DNA of 64,000 bases, taken from NCBI RefSeq assembly GCF_001949145.1, contig NW_019091625.1, positions 68,889 to 132,888 of the forward strand, in the 5' to 3' direction. Under the pieces are notes generated by a model. It saw nothing but the letters and a program-made list of their open reading frames with translations. It was not told where the DNA came from and did no database searches. A program made the translations under genes and the position numbers. Positions 24,801-36,569 of this stretch are shown in pieces; position 1 is the stretch's first letter, and every line of letters begins with the position of its first letter. Source of the DNA: Acanthaster planci (taxonomy: Eukaryota > Echinodermata > Asteroidea > Valvatida > Acanthasteridae).

Positions 24801-27800
24801 ATGAAAGAGATTAAACACAGTCAAGAGGAGAGTGCCATGAATTGCAAGGCTTTGTATGAAGTCTTTTTCCCTAAGCACTGCCACCAGCGCCTCATTGGTG
24901 ACACTGCTCAAACAACACAGAAGCTTCTGAAACTACTACAAAACCCTGAGATCAAAAGCCAGTTGAAGGCCTTCATTGAGAATAAACGGAAGAAGGCTGA
25001 TCCTAAGAGCGTGAGGGCAGGCACTGATCTGTACCTTATGTGTCATGGTATTTACCTGCTGATCGGTGAGGGAACAGAAGTCATTGAGAATTGGGTCACC
25101 CAAGAGGAGTGTTACTGCTTGAAATGGCAGCAGAGAGAAGGATGGAACCAGTCTCAACCATTAGGCATGCGCCTGTTGAACAATGAAGAGCCATTGAAAA
25201 GGTTCTTAAGCTATAAGCGGTACCATTTGAATTCCTTTGAAAGTCTTTTCAAAAGTCGTGATGCTATGGAATCTCTTTCTTCATTCAATCGCTTCATGGG
25301 TACCCTAGCCAACAAGCCAAGGGCTCCTCTTTTGCCATCCATAAGTAACACAGTGGCCATGATAGAAGCTAAAGTCACCATGATGTTAGCTCTTGGAGCA
25401 AAGATTCAGCAGTGCACTGTTGCCATACCGGCGAGTTACCTTGCACAGGCTGGGTTCCAAGATGCTGTTTGCTGTCCAGGACAAGGACATGCAATGTACA
25501 GTGCTGTGAGTAACTCAGCAGTCAATAAGCACACCCCTGGCCAGACATGTCGTCTAGTTAGCCTGATTTGCGGAACTACCAGGTCAGGCAGAGATTTCAA
25601 TGTCCTGGCCGATGCCTTCTCCAGCGTCGAGTATATACAGACTGGAGAGGCTGAGCGCACACTGGTCGTGGTGCTTGTGATGTTGTGCAGTGCTGGGCTG
25701 GCCCTACCTGCCAAGATCATCAGAGTGATTCGTGAAGCACTGCAGTCCATCACTCCATCTGAACAGCATCTCCCAAAGAGAGTCCACACTGCTCTCTGCA
25801 ACATCAATAAGGCCCAGAGTCGTCATGATGCCCTTCAGGTCCTGGAGAAGCTCCTGACCGCTCGTGAGAAAGAGTATCTAAGAGAATGTACATGGAACAC
25901 ACACATGCCTCCGTTGGGGGCTCCTGGATTGGAATTCCGCAAGCTGAACATCAAATTGTTCAAAAATATGCAGTTTGAGCCACTCGACGCCTTGATGACA
26001 CCTACGGTCTTAACTGAGCTGGCTGAGGGCAACTTTTGTCAGAGAGGGAGGGACTTCAAAAGGAAAGATGAGGGTGTGGCCAGGGAAGGGGAGGGCTGTG
26101 GTGATGATTCAGAGGAGGAGGGTGAGCTTTGTCTGGAAGTTTCCAAAGAAGAAGCTGCCAAGGTCCAGCGGAAACAGGAGACTATGCAGAGGGAGGGGGC
26201 TGCAAAGGTCATCATGAGAGTCCTTAAAGCTAGCAGGCTTCTCCGTCTGGCTGGCCTTTTGAGGTCACGTGGACATACCACTATCTCAGTCAAACCAGAA
26301 GTGGAGGTCCAGTTGGAGACAACTGCCGATAGTTGGGTATCCAGCCAGCTGTTTGATTTCCAGCCCATTCCCTCCCAGTGCACAATCTGCAGTGAGAATC
26401 TACAGCTGGTTCAGGAAGCAAGATTTGAACTGAACGACCCAGATGAAGGCGGCCAAGACAGAACTGCTGCAGGTTTGTGCCACATTTTTATGTTATGAGC
26501 CCATTTTTGCATTTAATCATTTATATTAAATCGATATTCGTGCAATGTTTCACACGGATCTGGATCACAATCAGTGATCCTCACAATGGTTGGCACCATC
26601 CATGAGGTGAGTTTTAGCGTCCATAAACCAACGACAGATCACTGATTGTGATCAAAATTAGTGTGAAATAAAGATGGCCTCGCTTGTCTCCTGTGTGCAT
26701 AAATAAAGGTCAACCTCAGCCATTCAAAACAAAAGCCATGTATGGGAATGATACAAAGGGCGTACAGTACTGATAAACTGTTCTATGCATGTACATTCCA
26801 CATTCGGATGTGCAAGCAGTGTTCATACGTGCGCACACGTCTGTTCCAGTGGGACAAACCACCATTTCATAAATATGTATGCTTGCATAATACTGTATGT
26901 GGTCACATGTACTTTTACATGTGTACTGGAGACAGTGGGTAAGGGGGCTTGGTGGGTAATGTCAATTAGTACTTATTTTTTCAGTGCACTGATTGAGTTA
27001 ATGACACCCCAATGCCTTTGTCCAGGCTATAATATACTGTCAAGTTAAAAGTATCTTTGTTTATTTTGCTGGTGGCTGTTCAACTTGAATACCCTCTCTT
27101 TCCACAACAGCAGTTAAAAAAATGAACATCAAATGAAAAACGGGGTACATTGGCATCCATGCTTATAGCCTATCCCAAACAATCCCAAATCCTCCGATTT
27201 CAATCTGATTTTACACACACCCTGGGGGTTAGGGTTAAATGCCTTGAAAATATTACAACATGCTTCTTGTCTTCTTTCAGTGAAACATCTCTTAACTATT
27301 TTTCACCTGGTGACGTGTAAACAAACACAGTTTCCTTATTTGTTCCGTGAAGGACATGTTCACTCATTTAGGAATTCTTTATTCATTACCTCAGTTGATG
27401 TATTAACGCGCTGTGAAATTGCAAGGTTGAAGAATTTACGAAGAAAAAAATGCCCTCAGCAGCTTTTACGGGAAAGAAAAAACCAACATTAAATAGTTAA
27501 AGTTACTTTCAGCACCATTGCTATTTCACAACAATCTAAGGCTCAGTTATTAAGATATCCATCTAGGCAATTCTTGACCAGGTAGTTTACAGATGCTTCA
27601 TGTAAATTGTGGGCCTGAACTTTTTTTCACTACCACCCACTAAACAAGCAAAGAAAACAACTGGAACATTTGAAAGTTTAACAAAAACAGCAACTTCTCT
27701 TCTAGTAAGTGAGTAGTGTATTCCAGTTTAGGGGTTGGGGGAGGAGTTTCTGAAAGGATTGTCCATTTTTTAATGCATAAAGAACACCCCATCCCTAGAG

Positions 27801-30800
27801 CAGTGTCTCTAAAGCATTAGCTTTTTTTATTTTTAAACTGATAAGAGAAGTGAAAATAAAACAGTTTTTAAAATGGTAATGTGTCCCTGAATGGGTAAGT
27901 TCAGCCTCCACTGGATACATCACTGCTAATACTGCCAAAATTTTTGTTCTAAATGTTGCTTCAATGCACATGATTCACATTTAAATTTTATCTAATGCAA
28001 GTGCTCTAAAACCGTATGACACCCTTAAAATGGCAACATTGGAAATTTAAACAAAATCTGTCCCCAATGTGTCCTTCACTACAGCCGGAGAAGGTGACTC
28101 TGTGGAGACAGATCATGAGTTACAGCCAGAAGCACTCAGCAAAGATCTACTCACCCAGGAGGAGCATGAGGCAACAGAGTCCCACAAACAAAGACACCAA
28201 GAATTCCTGGAGTATAAATGCTTGCTTAGAGATAAGGTGTACCCATTGGTTACAGGTGAGGCTATGGGTTTATTATAGTAATCAAAGAAGCCATCGCAAG
28301 ATGCACATGAATTAAAAAAGTTGCTTTTTTTTTCTTTTTTTTGGTGTGTTTTGGTTTTTATTTTTGAAAATTGAAAATGTAAAAGCAATACATGGTTTTT
28401 GGTCAGGTTTGCGCAACATTAAGAGCTACTCTGGTGGCAGGCAAGGAAATGGCTTGCTGCAGTAAAGCCACTTAGCTTATAACAGCTTTGTCATCAACTA
28501 CAATAAAATGCAATGAATTATCTCTTGGGACTGATTCTCAGATATTTTTCACTTTCTTTAGAAGAATTTGCTCAGCAACATTTCCTGTTAAGCAGTTCTG
28601 ACAAATTAGACCCAGTATTGCATCTGAGTACATTATTTACTCTTCACTAAACCAACTATACATATGAATGCAATAGCAGCAATTTCCAAAGTGGGCAAGC
28701 CGGGTTTGAGACCATCAGGCATCAGACATTAGGTCAGTCCATTACGCCCTGCCCTGTCATAGGACCTGCTAGAAGGGGGGGGGGCATGCCCCCATTTGAA
28801 AAAGTGTGTGTGGCGGGGGCCACTTGCACGTCTGCCAGCAGTGCCTGAATGTCATCAGCCAGTGGTTTTCATCATAGATAAGCATTGTGGTGTAATTTCC
28901 ATGTCACAAAGTGGCAAAAGGCGTCAACACATTTTTTCCTTTTTAAAACTTTTGGTATGCATAGAGTTTGTGATTGCCTTTGTCAGTCAGCAAAGCTTTT
29001 TTAGAATTTGCACCCTTAACTTTAATAGTCCTCCAATTTCAATTTGATTTTGCGTACACCCTCAGAATGAGTGTTAACGCAAGCATCTCAGCTCTGCACC
29101 ATGCACACGTTAAGGGCACTGTTCTGCCTCGCAGTGGCGCATGATTCATGCAGGGGATTGTTTCCCCAAATCTCGGCTCATGTCCGTGGCTCAATCTTAA
29201 GCTCTGCAATCAGATTCAAGCATTTACCGCTAGATCTACACTTGAAAACTTGGGCCTTATATTACAAAATGGAGCTGCAAAGGTCTCATGTGTCCATGAA
29301 ACTGAAGTGTGATCACAAGACAGACAAAGCCAAGATTCCAAAACTTCTTGCAGTTGCAGACTGGTCCCCCGTAAAAAAGTTCTCAGCCTCCTACTTCGCA
29401 AACTGATAGAGGCAGTTGGCTGGGAGCCTGTAATAAATGCTTTTAATTGGTACATGTTGGACCTCTATGGAATTTGCATGATTTGAGGGAAGTCAGGAAA
29501 TTAAGGAAAAAGCCTGTATAGAAGTTTCACTGTCATGAGCAAGTGTCATTATTCTTTCTGACAGAGGTGGACAAGTTTCTTCAGGAGCTTCACTCCCCCT
29601 GTCAAGCAGGGGAAAAATCTGAAGATTGGAACAACTTCACGTATTTTAAAGAGGTTTGTTTCAGATTTATCCCAACCAGGGAATTTTTTGTTTTCAATTC
29701 CAATGTCCGTCTTCTGAACTTGGACCCAGTGTTATGATTTCCAACAAATATTAAGGACATGTTCAAATTAGTCTTTTTCTGGTTCAGCCCTTAATAATGG
29801 TTTGAGTTTGTTATTGATTTCAACCCCCTTTTCTTTCTGCCCCTGCAAAACTTTAGGGCTACTGTGATTCTCGATTATATCAAGTGACTATAATTGCTAA
29901 AGGAGAATGAAAAGGAGAAACATTCATGTTTTACTTCTGTCTTTAAAAGTCAAGTTTGTTTGGAAACAGATTCACCAAAGTAGGCCTAGTGGCTCAAATG
30001 GAAGGGTTACATGGAAGAGAAGGTGCAGCTGAGGGGGGATCCATAGAAGACTACAGGAAAAACTTTGATGCAAATTTATTTTCTGTGTTGTCCTGTTATT
30101 CATGAAGGCAATGAGAAAGTGCAGCCAAGAGATTGCATAGAAGAGACAGTGATTGCATAAAATGTATGGCTTATATAGCCTTATTTAGGACAGTGCTTGT
30201 AATAGAAATTACCAATATATTGCTAGGTGACTGCATGCGCTGTGGGCACTTGTGGGTATCTGATTCTGCTATAGTATGAATGCAGCCAAGACTATTGCGT
30301 TGATTGTGATTGATTGTTGAAATCGCTTGGTTGACAGAATCTGTCCACATACAAAAAGGAACTTACTGACAAGATGGCAGAGATGCAAAGAGAGCGTGCC
30401 TTTGGGAGGTTGAGTGAGATCAGACATGCTGTTCAGCAGCTTGAGATGGAGTATGAAACGAGTAAAAGAAAGTGGGAACAAAGGGCAGCAAAGCAACAGG
30501 ACTCTTGGGATTCAGGTATTGGCAAACATAAATCATAACGTGTAATTATTACATTATGATTAATGGCATGGAGCTATAAGCAGTATGCATGGCCAGTGGT
30601 GACAGCATAAATAACTTTAGTCAGGGCAATTAGCCCTTTGAAAATTTAATTCCAATAATGTCCGAGGCCCCAGTTACACTTCTCACATGAGAAAACTCAC
30701 ATCCGAGTATCTGTTCTCTGCACAAATACGTCCTCACTGGCAAAGAAGAGCCACTTGGCTCAAAGCTCCAGATGCGCCATCTCTTATTCGTACATACCAG

Positions 30801-31174
30801 CACACTCCCATGTCAGTACCACTCACTTCAAGGTCTAATTGATTTCCTTTTCTTGAACTTGCACTGACCCTTTATTGATTCAGATTTTTTCCAGGCTGTC
30901 ACAGTTTCTTTTCAGTTGGCCAGCACAAGTCATAAGTCTTTTTGGTTATTTTTAACCCACTTTTTGGAGTCACAACTGGCACCTCCCCCCCAATTTTCTT
31001 GTATCATGACTCTTTTGTTTTTCAGACGTCGAGCTGGCAGACACCATGACTTTTGAAGAAGAGGCAGATGAGAAAGTCCTGCCAGTCCCTAACAGGCAAA
31101 AAGGGGGACAGAGCAAGTTCACTGGCTCCAGAAAAAAGAGAAAGCATGGCAAAGGCAGGGGGAGAAAGAGATAG
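12651..31174 (+). CDS. TRANK1: TRANK1-like protein, C-terminal 1,340 residues (ten exons; 5' part outside or not found)
   Basis: Ten exons join with matching phases: 12651-12822, 13272-13391, 16452-16654, 18165-18382, 22948-23161, 23964-26472, 28085-28255, 29565-29653, 30338-30515 and 31026-31174. The product opens with LYTAITRARVNIWIFDE, motif VI of the UvrD-type SF1 helicase in TRANK1 (TPR and ankyrin repeat protein 1). It then follows the vertebrate protein through its alpha-helical repeat region, the FFPKH.HQR and SGEAERTLV..LVML blocks, a C-x2-C motif and a very basic lysine/arginine tail before the stop. Vertebrate TRANK1 is near 2,900 residues, so the ankyrin repeats and helicase core should lie upstream. 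I found no exon for them in the 12.6 kb to the left, which is transposon debris. In vertebrates the gene is expressed in brain; the molecular role is unknown. AATAAA follows at 31338. Confidence 0.88.
13272..13391 (+). CDS. TRANK1: TRANK1-like exon b
   Basis: Acceptor ttcag, donor gtaggc, phase 1 to phase 1. It encodes a TPR-like helical pair with WVQQGHYFFENKLWKMAAKC, which matches the first repeat after the helicase in vertebrate TRANK1. Confidence 0.85.
16452..16654 (+). CDS. TRANK1: TRANK1-like exon c
   Basis: Acceptor aaaacag, donor gtgagc, phase 1 to 0. It encodes 67 residues of helical repeat, including EKFLLAASLFLKCGSSSMAV and YNAREFALLAQLLEKQGK. Confidence 0.88.
18165..18382 (+). 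CDS. TRANK1: TRANK1-like exon d
   Basis: Acceptor gcccgcag, donor gtaagt, phase 0 to 2. It encodes further helical repeats (FSKAAKIYEKRL, LVLMKDYAKALDLLCSVG). The minus-strand frame over the same bases is a shadow. Confidence 0.88.
19381..19960 (-). pseudogene. Mariner-family transposase relic, C-terminal half
   Basis: The minus strand reads QSFQWKHQSYPPPKK, then MMASVFRDAKAVVL (catalytic Asp strand), then MATLHDHGFGLI, and after a frameshift LIKNHWHKRMDTQGDYVEK. This is the usual order of the mariner catalytic half, and GDYVEK is a common mariner C-terminus. An in-frame stop before MMASVF and the frameshift mark it as dead. It lies in an intron of the TRANK1-like gene, on the opposite strand. 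Confidence 0.75.
21268..21350 (+). mobile_element. Hairpin element, family 3 copy 1
   Basis: GGACTGTGGGGTTCATCATCC near the left end pairs with GGGCGGATGACAGACCCCAC on the right, giving an imperfect hairpin of about 85 bases. A related copy lies at 46302-46378. It has no coding content. It sits in an intron of the TRANK1-like gene, inside the 2 kb that splits the mariner relic. Confidence 0.65.
22028..22300 (-). pseudogene. Mariner-family transposase relic, N-terminal piece
   Basis: A minus-strand frame carries TLRQIQADMVGTFRDGTTSF followed by ATVKMWAADFTRES. This resembles the helix-turn-helix DNA-binding half of mariner transposases (the ..SFATVKMWAADFKRG.. type). It lies upstream, on the same strand, of the C-terminal piece at 19381-19960, as expected if one element was split by about 2 kb of later sequence. 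Confidence 0.6.
22592..22715 (+). mobile_element. Palindromic element, family 2 copy 1
   Basis: The left end (TTTCACACGGATTTGGATCG, then CAATCAGTGATC) is the imperfect reverse complement of the right end (GATCACTGATCGCGATTCC, then AGATGTGAAA). A second copy sits 3.95 kb downstream at 26546-26673 in another intron of the same gene. About 124 bases, non-coding, MITE-like. Confidence 0.75.
22948..23161 (+). CDS. TRANK1: TRANK1-like exon e
   Basis: Acceptor tttacag, donor gtacaa, phase 2 to 0. It encodes ELMFKSAEYHCRNEALDKML and FLRNRGLLEEAVKMLKDAG, helical repeats aligning with the corresponding vertebrate segment. Confidence 0.88.
23964..26472 (+). CDS. TRANK1: TRANK1-like exon f (2.5-kb exon)
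   Basis: A single uninterrupted exon of 2,509 bases encoding about 836 residues, phase 0 in and phase 1 out (donor gtttgt). Landmarks are a Cys-Cys-His cluster near 24640-24680 (MPCSKSAGTCKELHEPY), the VFFPKHCHQRLI block near 24860, PSISNTVAMIEAKV near 25335, SGEAERTLV..LVMLCSAG near 25640-25690, and AREKEYLRECTWN near 25865. An acidic/basic low-complexity stretch lies near 26060-26190, and a C-x2-C pair (QCTICSEN) near the end. The length of open frame confirms a living gene. Confidence 0.92.
26546..26673 (+). mobile_element. Palindromic element, family 2 copy 2
   Basis: Same family and orientation as 22592-22715, with the internal word aaaccaacgacagatcactg shared exactly. It begins about 75 bases after the donor of the 2.5-kb exon. 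Confidence 0.75.
27185..27240 (+). repeat. Short dispersed repeat, family 6 copy 1
   Basis: The sequence around cctccgatttcaatctgatt ... cacaccct is repeated with few changes at 29025-29075 in a later intron. Confidence 0.5.
28085..28255 (+). CDS. TRANK1: TRANK1-like exon g
   Basis: Acceptor ctacag, donor gtgagg, phase 1 to 1. It encodes a charged helix with HEATESHKQRHQEFLEYKC. The histidines could complete a zinc site with the C-x2-C pair at the end of the previous exon, as in the vertebrate protein (inference). Confidence 0.85.
28709..28830 (+). repeat. Dispersed G-rich repeat, family 7 copy 1
   Basis: TGAGACCATCAGGCATCAG and the following run with a ten-base G tract and gtgtgtggcggggg match the reverse complement of 62200-62340 in part. 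It lies in an intron of the TRANK1-like gene. Confidence 0.4.
29025..29075 (+). repeat. Short dispersed repeat, family 6 copy 2
   Basis: Second copy of the 27185-27240 sequence, with cctccaatttcaatttgatt followed by ttgcgtacaccct. Confidence 0.5.
29565..29653 (+). CDS. TRANK1: TRANK1-like exon h
   Basis: Acceptor tctgacag, donor gtttgt, phase 1 to 0, 89 bases. It encodes EVDKFLQELHSPCQAGEK and SEDWNNFTYFKE. Confidence 0.78.
30338..30515 (+). CDS. TRANK1: TRANK1-like exon i
   Basis: Acceptor ttgacag, donor gtattg, phase 0 to 1. It encodes a long coiled-coil-like helix (TYKKELTDKMAEMQRERAFG, then RLSEIRHAVQQLEMEYETSK). Confidence 0.8.
31026..31174 (+). CDS. TRANK1: TRANK1-like last exon
   Basis: Acceptor ttttcag, phase 1 in, stop TAG at 31172-31174. 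The tail is acidic and then strongly basic (GSRKKRKHGKGRGRKR), like the basic end of vertebrate TRANK1. This could act as a nuclear or RNA-binding patch (inference). Confidence 0.82.
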
Positions 31175-31337
31175 ATGAAAAGAGTAATGTTGTGCACACT
31201 CAACCTGAAACTGACATGGGCCTGGTCGGTCCTTCCACTCCTTTAGTGGGGTCTGGTTGGTTTTGATTTGTTTTGGTGGTTTTTCAGGACGGGTCAATTT
31301 GGTTGTGATATCTTGGTAAAAACTTGAAATGCGCCAA

Positions 31338-31343
31338 AATAAA
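31338..31343 (+). terminator. Poly(A) signal of the TRANK1-like gene
   Basis: AATAAA lies 164 bases after the stop codon. It is the first canonical signal downstream. Confidence 0.55.
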
Positions 31344-34300
31344 CTGAATAATCAAACTTTTCAGACATTCCTGCGGTGCACTATCACTACAGAATCACAG
31401 TGCCCAGTATGACCAAGATGCAAGAGTTTTCCTCCCGTGGTATAAATTTCTACACTCCAAATGGGACTTTAAGAGATACATTGCAACAGTTTTAAGTCCT
31501 TACAATAATTTGTCCAAAAGAAGTCATGCATCAGAGAGAACTTTTGGCACAGAAAGTAGACAATTCTGGGATAATTGGTTCAAGCTAGATATTTGGATTT
31601 TTCTGGGGTCGGTTGAGATTCTGGTCCGTTTGGGTTGGTTTTATCATGATTTTTGTTGGGTCAGGTCAGACTTTGGGAGTTCAGATCAGCTCTGGATCAG
31701 ATTTAGTTGAAATCGATGATAATTTGGGTCGGTTTTGCCTGTAACGTTCAATCAGAAATAATGCACAACATTATTTAAAAGGAAGCAGGGCCAGCTTTGT
31801 TCCCAGGCGTCATGCACACCTTGAATACCCAGGTTGCAGAGAAAAATTCACTGCACTGAAATAGCACTTAAAATACACTCACATTTATACAAATTACACT
31901 CCCTTAAAAGGGAATGGCATTCCCTGTTTATTCATTGCTTGCCCTCCCCCCGCTACTGCAGAACTTTACAATTTGATACAGTTTCTTGTTGAAATGTAAT
32001 TTTGCTTTGTACATAAATTGCCTAGTATACAGAAGGATACTCTTTTTGGTGGAATTATTGCTGCAGCCAAACAAAATGCTTGGTGCAGCTGCTGAATACT
32101 TTAAATATTGTATTTAGCAATTAAACCTAACCTTAATTTGCTATCTTTTGTAAGGATGTTTAGATGCTAAATATTTCGTGTCCAGTTCCTAAACATCAAT
32201 GACCAGTGGCTGAATAGAATCCATCAAATAAACATGCTTAGCATTTAAACACATTTTCAAACTAATAGCAAGAAAGTATTTTAAAAAGTGTTTCATGGCT
32301 AAACATAGTTTCAGCAGTGAATACATTACAGTTGTTAAATCCAATCTTCCTGACATTTTTGCAAGCCACATTTGCATTTAGGACAGCTACTTTAGTATTA
32401 AGAATAAAACATTTTTATGTAGTGCGCTAAATTATCAAGCAAGATTTTGCAGAAGTTTTGGTTTTGCTTTGTTTGTTTTTCTCCTTAGTACTTCTAAAGT
32501 TGGCAGATTCTAAATGGTGTTGCTTTTGTTTTAGACTGCCATTGTGTGATTCCTTCATGGTGGGAGGAGCATAGATTATTATCACAGGGATTTTTGATGT
32601 AGAAAGTAAAATAGATCTCTAAAGATGGAGTCAGCCAAACTGTTCCTATGCTGATCAATATGTCTTTCTTTAACTGAGATTGTGAATCAATTTTTCTCCA
32701 CGTAGTGATAACACGTTTTTAAAAAGAAATTTCTGAAATATTTTTCGTGTGTCATTCCAGCTCAATAATAGAAGTGTCGTACCCACGATAACGCTTGAGT
32801 TTTTAAAGGAAGACCAGTGTTACTAAACCATTATTTCTAGTCCTCATTCAGCCTAAACGTTTTCTATCCCTTTTATTTCAAAAAAGAAAGTGAGAAAATT
32901 CTCAGAAGATGTGACTCAAAATTAATTTGATTTATTACCAACTGCCATGCACATGAATTTCTGCCAAGGCATTTTAAAGAAGGATGATCGTGAGTAGCAT
33001 AAGTTTGTTGACTTAAGTATCATTAATTTGTGGTATCAGGTTCGATTGTTTTGGGGAATTTGTTTCCACTGGTTAGTCGTAGCAATGGCTGTACTCAAAG
33101 ACTAGAGTCTACCTATTCCACTCGCGGTTTACATCTAAATGCAACCTATGGCGGTGTATAGCGTTCAGCTCACAGAATCCAACAGCAGCTTTAATGGGAG
33201 AAGTATTTTATGATTCATATCCATTGTAGTTATTTCTGAATTTTCAGATGTGTTGAAGTAATCTTTTTCTTTTTTTGTCTCTGTATTTTATCCATGTATA
33301 CATCATTGAGTATCTGTTGATATCATAGACCTATTGTATACTACAGCACCAGTTCCATGTAGCTGTATTTGGAGTAGGCATGGTTGAAACCAAAGTGACG
33401 TCACACTTTTGAACTTTTTAGAATGGAATGCAGTCTTGACAAGCGATGGCTCTTCGAATTGGTTAAAATTTATGACAGAATTTCTTTAGGTGCATTGTCA
33501 TAAGAGCATTCAGTGAAAAATTATTCTTCTCAAGTAGGCAATAACTAACGCTACGTGTATGAACCAGCAGGTTCTGTCAATTGAAGTGTTCCGCACAGGT
33601 AGATTCACCTACACGGTCGAATTCACCTGGAATTTTATTTTCCTTTCGAGTACCTGTTGAAGAGATAGGCCTATACCCACATTTCCTGGAAGCCAAGCAA
33701 TATAAGTATAAGAACAGAAAGTACCGTTAAGCAGGTTCGTAGACACAACCTGGGCCTATACCATAATAATACAGTGATGATAATAATGAGATGTAACGTT
33801 GAAGTTGTTGGATTTATACTGAAGTATTTTGAAGTAAATGTAATCAATTTAAGTGAATCCAGTACACAGACTAAACTATGACGTTGGCGCTTACCCGATT
33901 ATGAGAGTTTCGTGGAAAGCCGGTAACATAAACTGCTATGATACACCCCAGCTCCTCGGTTTGGCATCATTTTTTTATGTGAAAAAGGCACCGTCACTCT
34001 GATTTGTGTTTCTTCAAATAAACTCGGGCGCTGCCATTCGTCACATGGTTGGGAATAAACATTTTGTACACGCCAACAATCGGCTTGACGATCACTTTAC
34101 TGCGTCCGCTTGCGGGGATGTTCGTATTTTAGCCTGCAAAAAATGCCTTCAATTTCAAATGTTAATGAGTCAGTTTGTAATTTTTGTTGGAATATAATAT
34201 GATTTTCAATTTCAACAATCGGTTGACCGAAGTCCAACAGTTGTCTCGGTGGTTCAACTAGTAATCAGTATGGGACCAACTGCTCTGCACCAATTCACTG

Positions 34301-36300
34301 AAGCTCCAAGCGAAGACAGGAACCTAATTGAAAACAGTCTTACCGTAACGTAACGTTGCGTCACGTAAACGAATAGTAAACGTAACCAACCACGATAAGC
34401 TGGGATTCCAAATCCAGTTATATCAACCCTCGATGAACTGGGTTATTTTTGCCCCCTCCCCCTTCTGCCCCTACCTAAGAACTTTGCGGTCCCATGCTTT
34501 ATTTAAAAATTAATACAACATGGCATGTATAACTCCTTATACGTGTAAGTACAGATGTGAAATTTCAACTCAATCTGACAGTAGTTTTGTTACGGCCGTT
34601 TGAAGTTAACGGCCACACACGTGGCAATAAACCCGCGCGCCCGCTTGTATTGAGCAATAGCAGCGGCTAAGTTTACTTTTTGGCTTATCTGAAACTTGAA
34701 AACATTTAAGCAAGATATGAGACGAAGATTAACCCCCACCCACCCACCCACCCACCCACCCACCTCCCTGCTTTATGTTGGTCATTGTTTCAATGTGATC
34801 CCAGGAATTATTTTCAGACATCTAGGGGGCATGTATTAAGTGACAATAGCCTAGAGTGTGTAGAGAGGGTTCTTCACTGGTATCAAGTTGTAATAATTGG
34901 CTGTCAAACCAACTCGTGAGAAGTGCATGCATAGTAACACGCAATTTGGATCGATGTTCGAGAAGAAAATGACAAATCCCATGAAAGAAACCGTATTTTC
35001 ACGACACTAGATGGGGTTCACAGGACACGATAATATATTCAGAAGCTAGAGATATACTGGGCTCCATTGGTCCATATTGTTACCGAAATCAATGCAAGGT
35101 CATACGTGCAAGTCACATTCAGGATTTACGGCCACGGTATCCAGATATCTCCAACTACCTCATCAATTCGACATCGGTGTACACACATCAATCGCTGAAG
35201 AGTTTGGAAGCCTAAAAATACTTCAATTGTGGCCAGATTTGTGAAGGAACTCGTGGTGGTTTGGCACGAAAGGCAAATGGAAAGTCTGAAGTGCGCCACG
35301 TGAGGGAACTATTTCCCTCCTTTCTCCATGACTGGACTAACGTTAGTAGGATGGCCTACCCGCAATTAATTGTAAGTGAACACTGCAGAGTCGCGCGTGC
35401 GAGTTTGGAATCCAGTTTTCGCGTCCATTTGCTATCCGTTGCGGAAAGGCAGGAATCCGATAAAAATGCAAATCTCAAGTAGCTTGACGATTATGGCACC
35501 CTAAGGCACAGCAAACCTTCACCATTTTTCACGGACAGCGAACAAACTGTGCTTGTACGTGTATTTGCATGCGTTACATATACCATGCATGCACTTGACG
35601 GCCAATATAAGCGAAAGCACGGGCTGTATGACGTCATGTGAATTGCCTATATAGGGATTGAACATGTAGGGGGTATTTTTTGCTGGGCATGTGGGGGAAA
35701 AACGCATGAGCGCTGCACGAGAGTGGTGGGTTCGATTTTAAAGAAAAAGTGGTTTCGCATAGACCGCAAGACGTTACTGAAAACTCCTAAAAGCTCAGCT
35801 TGTGAAAAACAGCACTGCTTCCTAAGTTTCCCCTGCTCTTTTTGGGCGAACCTGCCAACAAATTCGGTGTGGCGCTCTGGCGTTTCCTTTCTCATCTTAC
35901 TTTTCATCAATTTCCTCTGCAGCCACAGCAAGGGAATGGAAGGCCCCCAAAATCTGTTTTTGCTTTGCACTCTGCATTTCCCCATATAACCTGCCTGGGA
36001 ATAGTCAGAGGTAGAACAAAAAAGTTGAAAGTAATTTTCTCAATGACTTTTTTCAATCAAATGCCTGAGACTAGCTCTCCGTTTCATTTAATTTACTCTG
36101 ATTCGCCCTCTAACAAATCTCATTTGCTTTTTAATCTGTTCTATTTTTAATACGTGTAGTCAACCAATTGGCAGTTCAGTGAACTTGGAGGGGAAGCGAT
36201 CAGTAACCTACGGTGTGAGAGTAGCGCTTATTCAAGTGTAATGCACGTTTTATACTTCCATTCCAGATTTCTTCATTGAGACCAAAACCTTACAAGTATA
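31344..36300. other. Intergenic, no gene seen
   Basis: I see no supported coding region. Frames are short, overlapping and without domains. A CCCA microsatellite lies at 34733-34764, and the region is otherwise AT-rich unique-looking sequence. Confidence 0.5.
34733..34764 (+). repeat. (CCCA)n microsatellite
   Basis: About eight uninterrupted copies of the tetranucleotide CCCA. Confidence 0.9.
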
Positions 36301-36569
36301 GCTTGGCGACTTTTCTAGGCTTGGCGAACTGGTTTAGCGGCATTTTCGCCCGAGAAAAAAAACTTTGTGCATCTTTGAAATTTTCTGCGACTGTTTTGCG
36401 ACGTTCGTGCGAATGTCTTGTGACAGTTGCCCAAACTTAGCGGCGACCTTGGTCAACTTATGGTCAACTTTGTGTTGCGAATTCGGCGAAAGTCGCAAGA
36501 CATTCGTCCAACCCTCTTGAGACGTCTGCGCGACAGTTTTGAGCTGCTTTTGCACCCACGGAAACCATT

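Noticed and set aside
25436-25807. 123-residue minus-strand frame
   Set aside because: Lies fully within, and antisense to, the conserved 2.5-kb TRANK1-like exon; no domain.
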